A stretch of DNA of 64,000 nucleotides. Source: Paraflavitalea devenefica (GTDB lineage: Bacteria > Bacteroidota > Bacteroidia > Chitinophagales > Chitinophagaceae). The position numbers and the translations under genes were made by a program. The stretch is from assembly GCF_011759375.1 (NCBI RefSeq), contig NZ_JAARML010000005.1:434001-498000 (forward strand). The letters run 5' to 3'. Positions 54,368 to 62,212 of the stretch are shown here, in pieces. The first letter of the stretch is position 1. Each line of letters starts with the position of its first letter. The notes under the pieces were generated by a model, which was not told the DNA's origin, ran no database searches, and saw only the letters and a list, made by a program, of their open reading frames with translations.

Positions 54368-54530
54368 TGCTTGTATGTTAGGTAGGTGATGACCACACCA
54401 TCTCAACAAAATTCTTCCTAATAATTCTTGCAACACCTCGTTTACTGCCATTATTGCAGTAAATTAGCCTATCAAAATTGGTTTGCTGATGAACCTGCCT
54501 AATTTCCCGTATGTTTCTTCCCACCTTACT

Positions 54531-54713
54531 CCGAAGGTCCGCAGGACTCCTTTGGAGAGTCTTTTGGACCGGCCTCTATTGCCGGGTTGCTCTTAGCAAG
54601 GTCTTGAAAAGTGGTCCGCTTAGCGTTGGTTTAGCGTAAATCTGGCGTTCGTTTAGCATAAAGTAGCTTCATCCTGCCTTCAACTATGGAACAGCTATGG
54701 AACAACCATGCTT
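54531..54713. repeat. 11-bp-period intergenic repeat
   Basis: About 17 degenerate 11-bp units follow one another. Examples are CAGGACTCCTT and TGGAGAGTCTT near the start; CTTAGCGTTGG, TTTAGCGTAAA and TTTAGCATAAA in the middle; and TATGGAACAGC and TATGGAACAAC near the end. The last type closely matches TATGGAACTAC in the element at 62103. It occupies part of the gap between 54298 and 54850, which has no gene I can support. Confidence 0.75.
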
Positions 54714-54850
54714 TAAGACGATGAAAAACACGGGTCAGTGATGCTGGATACGGTCCAAAGTATCGCCAAAATGACATATTAAATCCGGAACCGGTGTATG
54801 AAAGGAAGGGGAAAATTTTCTATGTGCTGTAAAAATGGGAGCGTTGCGGA

Positions 54851-55018
54851 TCAGGAATTATTGCCTTGATTTCTTCTGTGGGCCTGTAATTCGCCATCGC
54901 GTTTGCCGGAGCGATAACCCACGCGATAACAAATGACTGGTATCAAAACAAAGAAAGCCAGGACAAACAAAATGAGAATCCATTCAAGGCCGCCGGGCAT
55001 GCTGATAAAAAGATTCAT
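54851..55018 (-). CDS. Small single-pass membrane protein with GYRSG motif
   Basis: A 55-residue frame beginning MNLFISMPGGLEW. One strong membrane helix (~12-30) is followed by VGYRSGKRDGEL and a short polar tail. The same GYRSGxxxGEL block follows the helix of the 62-residue protein at 56390, so the two look like members of one family. Function unknown; perhaps an inner-membrane accessory protein. No promoter or terminator is evident. Confidence 0.55.
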   Translation of the reverse strand: MNLFISMPGGLEWILILFVLAFFVLIPVICYRVGYRSGKRDGELQAHRRNQGNNS

Positions 55019-55224
55019 GGGAAAAGATTTCTCTAAACTTATTTAACTTTTATGGCAAAAGCAAACTGTACAGAATCAGTCTGTTTCTGCTGGTAGCTTT
55101 ACTGGCTGGTAAATTTCTGGTAACTTTAATCTTTCTGCCAGCCAGATTCGTATATGATACAGAGCGTCGGCTGGTTTAAGCTTAGAATAAAACCGGCCGG
55201 CGCTTTCTACTTATAATTCATATT

Positions 55225-56076
55225 ATGTTAAATAGGATTAGGCAGAATCCAATTATGCCCAATGAGCTTTCCACATTACTGAGACGCTATAGAGATTTGA
55301 ACTTGCAGGATGTGCTTGACCACGAGCGCTTTAACGAATACTCAATCGTACACCACTCTACCAGTATTGAAGGTTCCACATTAACAGAAGTTGAGACACG
55401 ATTGCTCCTGGAAGAAGACATTACCCCTAAAGGAAAGCCATTGACCCATAGCTTAATGGTCAAGGATCACTATAATGCACTGCGGTACGTGCTGGACGCT
55501 GCCGTTGCGAAAAAAGCCATTACAGTCGAATTTATTCAGCAGATTAATGCCCTGGTCATGAAGAATACTGGCAGTGTTTACAATACTGCTTTGGGCGAGA
55601 TTGATGCCTCTAAAGGGATGTTCCGAAAAGGAAACGTGAGTGCTGGTGGCAGCTATTTTCTCACATTTGACAAGGTGGTACCCTACACCACAGCGCTTGC
55701 AAAAGGTCTGAATGAGACTTTTCTTAACGCTAAAAGCGAGGAAGAACAATTAAGAATCTCCTTTTCTGCGCATTTTGACCTTGTTTCGATCCACCCTTTC
55801 TATGATGGAAATGGCCGTACCAGCCGGTTACTGATGAATTATATCCAGGCCTGCCATGGCCTGCCCCTGGCTATTGTATTCAAAGAAGATAAAGCGGATT
55901 ATTATGTTGCCCTCCAGGATACGAGGAAACAAGAGGACAAGGAGATCTTTTATGCTTTCATGTTTGGGCAATACAAGAAGCACCTTGAACAGGAAATTGC
56001 CTCCTATACGCAAGCTATGACCTCAAAACCATCCCCCAAAAAGGATAAAGGGAATGGATATTCATTGTTCTTTTAA
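55225..56076 (+). CDS. Fic-domain protein (AMPylase type, class II)
   Basis: A 283-residue protein. The catalytic Fic motif HPFYDGNGRTSR is complete (~190). An inhibitory (S/T)xxxE(G/N) motif, STSIEG, lies upstream (Ser45 to Gly50), marking class II with auto-inhibition. Such enzymes transfer AMP or another nucleotide group onto hydroxyl side chains of target proteins. It is a single gene with no antitoxin partner beside it; repeats and a small membrane protein gene follow. The C-terminus is lysine-rich. Confidence 0.92.
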   Translation: MLNRIRQNPIMPNELSTLLRRYRDLNLQDVLDHERFNEYSIVHHSTSIEGSTLTEVETRLLLEEDITPKGKPLTHSLMVKDHYNALRYVLDAAVAKKAITVEFIQQINALVMKNTGSVYNTALGEIDASKGMFRKGNVSAGGSYFLTFDKVVPYTTALAKGLNETFLNAKSEEEQLRISFSAHFDLVSIHPFYDGNGRTSRLLMNYIQACHGLPLAIVFKEDKADYYVALQDTRKQEDKEIFYAFMFGQYKKHLEQEIASYTQAMTSKPSPKKDKGNGYSLFF

Positions 56077-56158
56077 TGCTCAAAATCTTCAGAAAGGAAA
56101 AGGTGCCTGAACTGGCCGTTGAATTGTACCCAACTGGTAGCAAAGGGCTAAGGGAATG

Positions 56159-56291
56159 CTCTGCGATAGCACTAAGAAAGTATTCAGATAGCACTGGGAT
56201 AGCTCTATACACAGTACTGTTCCAGACCACTCTTAGACCATTCCCTGGCCACTCCCAGACAATCCTTAGAGCACCCCCTGCCCATTCCGGG
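56159..56291. repeat. 11-bp-period intergenic repeat with inverted half
   Basis: Twelve units with an 11-bp step and one insertion. The first half is of the type CACTGGGATAG, TATTCAGATAG and CTCTGCGATAG; the second half is of the type ACCACTCTTAG, GCCACTCCCAG and ACAATCCTTAG. Units of the second half resemble the reverse complement of the first (CTATCCCAGTG against CACTCCCAGAC). It lies just after the Fic gene, in a ~310-bp gap without other features. Confidence 0.75.
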
Positions 56292-56300
56292 CACTAAAAA

Positions 56301-56323
56301 AGGCAAAGCTTTGAGCCTTGCCT
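56301..56323 (-). terminator. Terminator of the small membrane protein gene
   Basis: On the minus strand an AGGCAAGGCT/AGCTTTGCCT stem (one G-U pair) with a 3-base loop is followed by a T run. Confidence 0.75.
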
Positions 56324-56389
56324 CTTCGTGAAATTAGTTTCTTGGTGTAATGATCTCTTTGCTGTTGGTCAGTATGCAAACCAGGTGCT

Positions 56390-56578
56390 TCAGGCCGGTG
56401 AATCGGATAATGTCGGCGTGGCTTCCAGGTCTACATGGTTTTTGTCATGAATGTCCTTGTACACTCTTAATTCGCCCGATTTCTCGCCACTGCGGTAGCC
56501 CATCCAATACGTAAAGCATGGTACCGTGACGAGAATAAACACGATTAGCAGCAGATCGTTGTAGGTTGACATGGTCAC
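56390..56578 (-). CDS. Small single-pass membrane protein with GYRSG motif
   Basis: A 62-residue protein. A membrane helix (~8-25, DLLLIVFILVTVPCFTYW) is followed by MGYRSGEKSGELRVYKD and an acidic tail. It shares the helix plus GYRSGxxxGEL layout with the frame at 54851-55018. It has its own downstream terminator, which supports expression. Function unknown. Met3 is an alternative start. Confidence 0.65.
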   Translation of the reverse strand: MTMSTYNDLLLIVFILVTVPCFTYWMGYRSGEKSGELRVYKDIHDKNHVDLEATPTLSDSPA

Positions 56579-56614
56579 GTTGATTTAAAGGTTAGGAATC
56601 CACTTAAAAATAAA

Positions 56615-56636
56615 AAAAACCTCGTAATTAACGAGG
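56615..56636 (-). terminator. Terminator of the TPR protein gene
   Basis: A CCTCGT/ACGAGG stem with a 5-base loop, followed on the minus strand by a long T run. It stops transcription from the gyrA-TPR unit. Confidence 0.85.
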
Positions 56637-56708
56637 GTTCCTTTAATTTATTCTTAACAAGTTCCCGATTTAGCTGCCTGTTTTGGGGCTGCTAAAAGGT
56701 TTTACTTA

Positions 56709-58088
56709 TTAGTGTTTGCGGTCTACATTGTTGAATTTCTCGGTGTACAGGGTTGTTTTTTCCTGTAACTTCTTGATATCCGCGTCGTATTGCTTCATTT
56801 CAGCCGTTGCCTTCTTGGTTTCAGCCGCGTTCCGCTTTGTTTCCAGTTGACTGGTCTTTTCTTCATTGATCGTGATCAACAGGTCCAGGGCATTCTTCAG
56901 GATTTCCTTGTCTTCCATTTTCAGCTTGCCTTGCTTGTCCAGCAGCTCATCAACCTTTTCAAAATACGGAGTGGCTTCGTCAAATTTCTTTACTACTTCC
57001 TGGCGCAGTTCTTCTTTCTTTTTCAGTTGATCGGGCGTCAGTTTGGTGCCGCCTTGCGGACGGATAGCCTTGTTCTCGGTATTGATGTCAACACCCTGGT
57101 TGTACAGGATCTGTCCCATTACCATATTGGCATTGGCATAATCAGGCTTCTTTTCCAGGGTACGTTTCATCATTTCAGCAGCCTTGGCAATCAGGTCTTT
57201 TGAATTGGCCGGACGCTTGGTAACGTCTTCCTGGTAACCTTCTTTGTACAGTTCAACAGCATAGTTGAACAGGAAGATATGATTGTCCGGATTTTCCTTG
57301 ATCACCTCTTCATATTTCTTGAACAGATCCGCTTTGGAGCCTTTATCGCTCAGCATTTCGAGGTCAAAACCTGTCCAGAAAGAATCCTGGGGATATACTT
57401 CTTTACCCAGTGCAGAGAACTTTTGTGCGGTAGCTATATCATTCTTCTCACGATAGTGAGCGGCCAGCCATTTGTAGATCTCTACAAAACCTTCGCTTTT
57501 GGCTTTGGCTTCTGCGATTTTAGCATAATAAACAGCAGCCTCATCAGGCTTGCTGGCTTTTTCAGCAGAGATACCTGCGTATAAAGTAGTTGTGGTATCC
57601 AGCTTCATCGGTACAATACCTCTTTCGGCCAGTACATCAAATACATCGAGGGTCTTCTTGAAGTTGTTCAATGCTTCATTGTAGTTGCCGGCATTATAGA
57701 AAGTAGCGCCATCTTTTGAATAACCGGAATACACATCTATCAGCGGCTGGTTACCTTCAAAGGTCATCAGCAGGTATCTTTTCTTCTCATCTTTTTCCTT
57801 GCTCTCTATTTCCAGGTATTTTTTAATCGCTTGGAAAGCTGCTTCCCGGGCATCGGGTACGCTGGCCTTCAGGGTTGAATCCTTGCTGATAGCCAGGTAG
57901 ATCTTGGCTTTCTGGAAATAAGGTTCTGAAAGAGTCTGGTTCTTTTCAACAGCCAGCACTCCATCAATCTCGGTTTTTGCCTCGGTCAGTTTCTTCTTTC
58001 CGAGCAGGTCTTTAGCCTTATCCAGTTTTTGGGCATACAGACCAGATCCTGTAGCGGCCAGCAATACGATCAGCAATACTTTTTTCAT
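56709..58088 (-). CDS. Exported TPR-repeat protein
   Basis: A 459-residue exported protein with a signal peptide (MKKVLLIVLLAATGSGLYAQ). Several TPR-like helix pairs are visible, including AKTEIDGVLAVEKNQ (~37), ATFYNAGNYNEALNNFKKTL (~127), DHIFLFNYAVELYKEG (~258) and MMKRTLEKKPDYANA (~293). The C-terminus is a charged coiled coil (~395-455). It probably scaffolds periplasmic complexes. It follows gyrA by 36 bp on the same strand and may share its transcript. Confidence 0.87.
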   Translation of the reverse strand: MKKVLLIVLLAATGSGLYAQKLDKAKDLLGKKKLTEAKTEIDGVLAVEKNQTLSEPYFQKAKIYLAISKDSTLKASVPDAREAAFQAIKKYLEIESKEKDEKKRYLLMTFEGNQPLIDVYSGYSKDGATFYNAGNYNEALNNFKKTLDVFDVLAERGIVPMKLDTTTTLYAGISAEKASKPDEAAVYYAKIAEAKAKSEGFVEIYKWLAAHYREKNDIATAQKFSALGKEVYPQDSFWTGFDLEMLSDKGSKADLFKKYEEVIKENPDNHIFLFNYAVELYKEGYQEDVTKRPANSKDLIAKAAEMMKRTLEKKPDYANANMVMGQILYNQGVDINTENKAIRPQGGTKLTPDQLKKKEELRQEVVKKFDEATPYFEKVDELLDKQGKLKMEDKEILKNALDLLITINEEKTSQLETKRNAAETKKATAEMKQYDADIKKLQEKTTLYTEKFNNVDRKH

Positions 58089-58124
58089 TGTTTGCTTTTA
58101 TTAGTTTAAAGTGATAGTTGGTTT

Positions 58125-60731
58125 TTATGGGTTGTCAGTACTTTCCTCAGATGCGGTTTCTGTATCTCCGGTTGCCTGTTCATCGCTATTTAATCCGGCA
58201 GTACCGGCTTCAGCAGCGGGGACAATGGCTGTATTTTCGGCCGTTTCCTCATCATCCTCATCCAGTTTGGTAATAGCGGCGATCTCGTCCCCGTCATTCA
58301 GGCGGATCAGTTTTACGCCCTGGGTAGCCCTTCCCTGTTCACTAACCCCCTTGATCGGCATCCGGATGGTAACACCACTTTTACAGGTGATCATCAGGTC
58401 CTCTTTTTCCGTTACATCAAGTATGCCCACCAACGGACCGGTCTTATCAGTAACAGTGATGGTCTTTACACCTTTACCGCCACGGTTGGTGATCCGGTAT
58501 TCATCTATCGCTGTACGTTTGCCGTACCCTTTTTCACTTACCACCAGTACTGTACGGGATTTGTCGTCCTTGCCGACACATATCATGCCAATCACTTCAT
58601 CATTGGAATCTTCTATTTCAATACCGCCCACACCAATGGCGCCACGGCCGGTAGCCCTTACTTTTGCTTCCGGGAAACGGATGGCGCGGCCGCTTTTTAC
58701 AGCCAGCATGATCTCGCAATTGCCATCTGTCATCTTTGCTTCCAGCAGTTCATCGCCATCCAGGATCGTGATGGCATTCACCCCTGTTTTACGGGGATTG
58801 CTGAAGTCTTCCAGTTCGGTCTTCTTCAAAACACCTTTCTTGGTGCAAAGTACAATATTGTGGCTCTTGACAAAGTCTTTGTCTTCGAGGTCTTTGACGT
58901 CAATGATGGCGCGCACCTTATCATCCGGCGGCAACTGGATCATGTTCTGGATAGCCCTTCCCTTGCTGGTTTTCTCTCCTTCGGGGATCTGGTATACATT
59001 GAGCCAGAAGCAGCGTCCCTTTTCCGTAAAGAACAGCATGGTATGGTGGGTGGAGGCCACGAACAGGTGTTCGATGTAATCCTCTTCCCGGGTACGGCCG
59101 CCGATCACACCACGGCCGCCTCTCTTCTGGGCGCGGTATTCTGTAGCGGAAGTACGTTTGATATAACCAAGGTGGGAAATGGTGATTACCACATCCTCTT
59201 CCTTGATGAGGTCTTTGATGCTTACTTCATCATCGAGGTAAGTGATCTCGGTCTTACGTGCATCGCCGAATTTATCTTTTATTTCCTGCAGCTCCTTTTT
59301 GATCACATCGTAACGCATGCCTTCATTGCCCAGCAGTTCCTGCAGGTAAGCGATGAGCTTCATCAGCTCTTCATATTCTTCCTTGATCTTCTCACGTTCC
59401 ATGCCGGTTAAGCGTTGGAGACGTAATTCGAGGATGGCCTTGGCCTGGATCTCATCCAGTCCCCAGCCTGCATTCACGAGGTTGTCTTTGGCGATTTCCG
59501 GCGTAGCAGAGGCGCGGATCATGGCGATCACTTCATCGAGGTGATCCAGGGCGATGAGGTAGCCCTGCAGGATATGCGCTTTCTTTTGCGCTTCCCTCAG
59601 TTCAAATTCCGTACGGCGCACTACCACTTCATGGCGGAACTCCACAAACTCCGTGACCATATCGCGTATGCTCAGGATCTTGGGACGTCCCTTTACCAGC
59701 GCCACATTGTTGATGCCGTAAGAGGTTTGTAATTCGGTGTATTTATAAAGCTGGTTGATCACCACATTGGCGATGGCATCCCTTTTCAGGTCTACCACGA
59801 TGCGGGTACCTTCTTTTTCGTTGGATTCATTGTTGACGTGGGCGATGCCTTCCACGATCTTTTCATTCACCAGTTGACCGATACGGTCGCATAAAGCATC
59901 CCGGTTTACCTGGTAAGGCACTTCGGTGATGATGATCTGCTCCCGGCCGCTGGGCTTGGAATCCAGCATTACCCGGCCACGCAATACTACCCGTCCGCGC
60001 CCACTGTACATACCGGCTTTCACGCCTTCCATACCGTAGATGATGCCACCGGTAGGGAAATCGGGCGCCTTCACATAGCTCATCATTTCTTCCACCGTGA
60101 TATCGCGCTTGTCAATGTAAGCGATACAGCCGTCAATGACTTCAGAAAGGTTGTGCGGCATAATGTTGGTGGCCATACCGACCGCAATACCGCTGGAACC
60201 ATTCAGCAACAGGTTGGGAATGCGGGAAGGCAATACGGTTGGCTCTTTCATCGAGTCGTCGAAGTTGAGCTGGAAATCCACTGTTTCCTTGTCAATATCT
60301 TCCAGCATGGCCTCTGCCATTTTTTCGAGACGAACTTCCGTATAACGCATGGCCGCCGGTCCATCGCCATCCTGGCTACCGAAGTTACCCTGACTGTCAA
60401 CCAGGGTGTAGCGCATGCTCCAGTCCTGCGCCATACGCACCATGGCGTCGTATACCGAGCTATCACCATGCGGGTGGTATTTACCCAACACATCTCCTAC
60501 AATACGGGCAGATTTCTTATACGGCTTGTTATAAGTAACTCCCATTTCATTCATCGCATACAGGATGCGCCGGTGAACCGGTTTTAATCCATCCCGCACA
60601 TCGGGTAAGGCACGACCTACAATCACCGACATCGAATAGTCAATGTAGGCGGTTTTCATCTGCTCTTCAATGTTCACGGGTACGATCCGGTTCTGATCAT
60701 TCGTTTCTAATGGTGTGAGATTCTCTTCCAT
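58125..60731 (-). CDS. gyrA: DNA gyrase subunit A
   Basis: An 868-residue topoisomerase subunit. The catalytic tyrosine is in GPAAMRYTEV (Tyr130). The quinolone-determining region reads HPHGDSSVYDAMVRM, with Ser91 and Asp95 at the two key positions unchanged. The GyrA-box AQKRGGRGV (~540) distinguishes it from ParC. The six-bladed C-terminal domain is present (~530-820), followed by an acidic tail rich in Glu, Asp and Thr. Confidence 0.97.
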   Translation of the reverse strand: MEENLTPLETNDQNRIVPVNIEEQMKTAYIDYSMSVIVGRALPDVRDGLKPVHRRILYAMNEMGVTYNKPYKKSARIVGDVLGKYHPHGDSSVYDAMVRMAQDWSMRYTLVDSQGNFGSQDGDGPAAMRYTEVRLEKMAEAMLEDIDKETVDFQLNFDDSMKEPTVLPSRIPNLLLNGSSGIAVGMATNIMPHNLSEVIDGCIAYIDKRDITVEEMMSYVKAPDFPTGGIIYGMEGVKAGMYSGRGRVVLRGRVMLDSKPSGREQIIITEVPYQVNRDALCDRIGQLVNEKIVEGIAHVNNESNEKEGTRIVVDLKRDAIANVVINQLYKYTELQTSYGINNVALVKGRPKILSIRDMVTEFVEFRHEVVVRRTEFELREAQKKAHILQGYLIALDHLDEVIAMIRASATPEIAKDNLVNAGWGLDEIQAKAILELRLQRLTGMEREKIKEEYEELMKLIAYLQELLGNEGMRYDVIKKELQEIKDKFGDARKTEITYLDDEVSIKDLIKEEDVVITISHLGYIKRTSATEYRAQKRGGRGVIGGRTREEDYIEHLFVASTHHTMLFFTEKGRCFWLNVYQIPEGEKTSKGRAIQNMIQLPPDDKVRAIIDVKDLEDKDFVKSHNIVLCTKKGVLKKTELEDFSNPRKTGVNAITILDGDELLEAKMTDGNCEIMLAVKSGRAIRFPEAKVRATGRGAIGVGGIEIEDSNDEVIGMICVGKDDKSRTVLVVSEKGYGKRTAIDEYRITNRGGKGVKTITVTDKTGPLVGILDVTEKEDLMITCKSGVTIRMPIKGVSEQGRATQGVKLIRLNDGDEIAAITKLDEDDEETAENTAIVPAAEAGTAGLNSDEQATGDTETASEESTDNP

Positions 60732-60793
60732 AGCTGTATTTAGCTGATTTTATCCATTTTATGTCCGTCGGGATGACGGATCGCGATGGGTGG

Positions 60794-60801
60794 CAAATTT
60801 A
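60794..60801 (-). promoter_or_regulatory. -7 box upstream of gyrA
   Basis: On the minus strand TAAATTTG fits TAnnTTTG and lies ~60 bp before the gyrA start. No TTTG at -33 is visible. Confidence 0.45.
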
Positions 60802-60903
60802 CCCTATTTACCCCGGAATACCCGTTATAAATCAGTGTTTTTTGACCTCACTTTTCCACGATTGTGGAGAAGAACAATGACCTGAATACGAAAGCCTTTG
60901 GGA

Positions 60904-61794
60904 TCATTTCACGGGAACGATTTTTACCTTCCATTCCGGCCCGCTGCTGATATGAAAGGAATCGGCAAAACTCCGCATATTAAGTGCGAGGGAAAAGTTC
61001 ATCAGGCTGTTCAGGTAAGCCAGGGGCTGCCCTTCCGGAACAGCGCCAAAAGTGCTGACCACCGGCACCGGCCGGTTGAATACAACGGAGTCCCGGAAAG
61101 TGATTATTGCCTGCACTTTTTTATCAGGTGAAAGCTGTAATTTATTGAATATCGAGTCGTTAATGTTCGTCCAAATATTCCCATATTGAATATCCAAAAC
61201 AGGTATGTTTCCTGCCAGGGTATCCCCTTTCAGCACCGGTTTCTGGTAGGGAATCCTCACTACCGAGTCGCCCAACAGCGGGCCTACCTCTTCAAAACTG
61301 ATGACGCCGGCGGCCAGGCGGGCGCCGGTATAGGCATAAACATCCCGCCCATGAAAGGTATAGGATTTCCGGGAGTCTTTTCTTCTATTTAATTCTTCAT
61401 CAATTTCCCTTACGGATTCTATACCAATAGATTCTGCTATTAGTGTAAGCGTGCCATTATCGGGTGTTACGAAATACTGTCCAGTGCGTGTTTTTGCCAC
61501 CACCGACTTTCTACCGGTACCTACGCCCGGGTCTACCACCGATACGAATACCGTTCCGGCCGGCCAGTAAGGCGCCGTCTGCTGCAGCCGGTAAGCTGCC
61601 TCCCAGATGTTATAAGCGGGGATCTCATGGGTAAGGTCATACAGCTTCAGGCCCGGGTCTACTTCCGTAGCCACGCCTTTCATAGCGCTCACAGCGCCGT
61701 CCTTTACCCCGAAATCACTTTGGAAGACAACTACTCCATTTTTGGAGGTGCAGGCGCTTAAAGCGACCAATAAGATACCATAAATAGCTTTCAT
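60904..61794 (-). CDS. SAM hydrolase/adenosyltransferase-family lipoprotein
   Basis: A 296-residue protein of the DUF62 family (SAM hydroxide adenosyltransferase, chlorinase and fluorinase relatives). Family blocks are complete: FQSDFGVKDGAVSAMKG (~29), VVDPGVGTGRKSV (~87), VTPDNGTLTL (~109) and YTFHGRDVYAYTGARLA (~145). Unusually, it starts with a lipoprotein signal, MKAIYGILLVALSAC (Cys15). SAM is normally cytosolic, so an exported member is odd. It lies ~170 bp upstream of gyrA on the same strand. Confidence 0.88.
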   Translation of the reverse strand: MKAIYGILLVALSACTSKNGVVVFQSDFGVKDGAVSAMKGVATEVDPGLKLYDLTHEIPAYNIWEAAYRLQQTAPYWPAGTVFVSVVDPGVGTGRKSVVAKTRTGQYFVTPDNGTLTLIAESIGIESVREIDEELNRRKDSRKSYTFHGRDVYAYTGARLAAGVISFEEVGPLLGDSVVRIPYQKPVLKGDTLAGNIPVLDIQYGNIWTNINDSIFNKLQLSPDKKVQAIITFRDSVVFNRPVPVVSTFGAVPEGQPLAYLNSLMNFSLALNMRSFADSFHISSGPEWKVKIVPVK

Positions 61795-62025
61795 CTTTTA
61801 CAGTTTGAGCAGAGCCGGAAGTTAATTGTTTTTCTGCCAAACGGGTTTCACCGGATCCGGTGAGGGATAATTTTTCGTATATTACAAAAAGGCCTTTTCT
61901 GCCTATTTCTATGTTTGGGAAGCAATATTATAAAAACCTCTTTTTGATCAAAGCCGCCATGGCATTGAGTTTGCCAATCGGAAATAATATAAACCCGCAT
62001 CCCACCTGCATTTGATCCCTGTTTT

Positions 62026-62135
62026 CTTACTACTCCTTTACTTCTCCCTTACTATTGCCTTACTTCTCCCTTGCCTTTACTATGGGACTGCCCGGGGACT
62101 ACTATGGAACTACGAGGGGACTGCCATAGGACTGA
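62026..62135. repeat. 11-bp-period intergenic repeat with inverted half
   Basis: Ten contiguous 11-bp units without a single indel. The first part contains CTTACTACTCC, TTTACTTCTCC, CTTACTATTGC and CTTACTTCTCC; the second contains TATGGGACTGC, CCGGGGACTAC, TATGGAACTAC and GAGGGGACTGC. Reverse-complemented, the second half resembles the first. A 64-codon frame across it is a by-product. It fills part of the ~418-bp gap between 61795 and 62212, with nothing else recognised. Confidence 0.85.
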
Positions 62136-62212
62136 TAGAAATCCAAGGTTGCGTAGTTTCCACTAACTACCTATTCATTAATATGTTAATTTCACGCCCA
62201 AAGTAAGTCCAC

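Noticed and set aside
56709..58088. Possible lipoprotein or surface adhesin role for the TPR protein
   Set aside because: The signal peptide lacks a lipobox cysteine, and no sorting domain is present.
58111..59079. 322-codon frame antisense to gyrA
   Set aside because: Serine/threonine-rich low-complexity translation of the opposite strand of gyrA, which is certain.
62012..62206. 64-codon forward frame
   Set aside because: It runs across the 11-bp repeat array, and its leucine/tyrosine-rich peptide is an effect of the repeat units.
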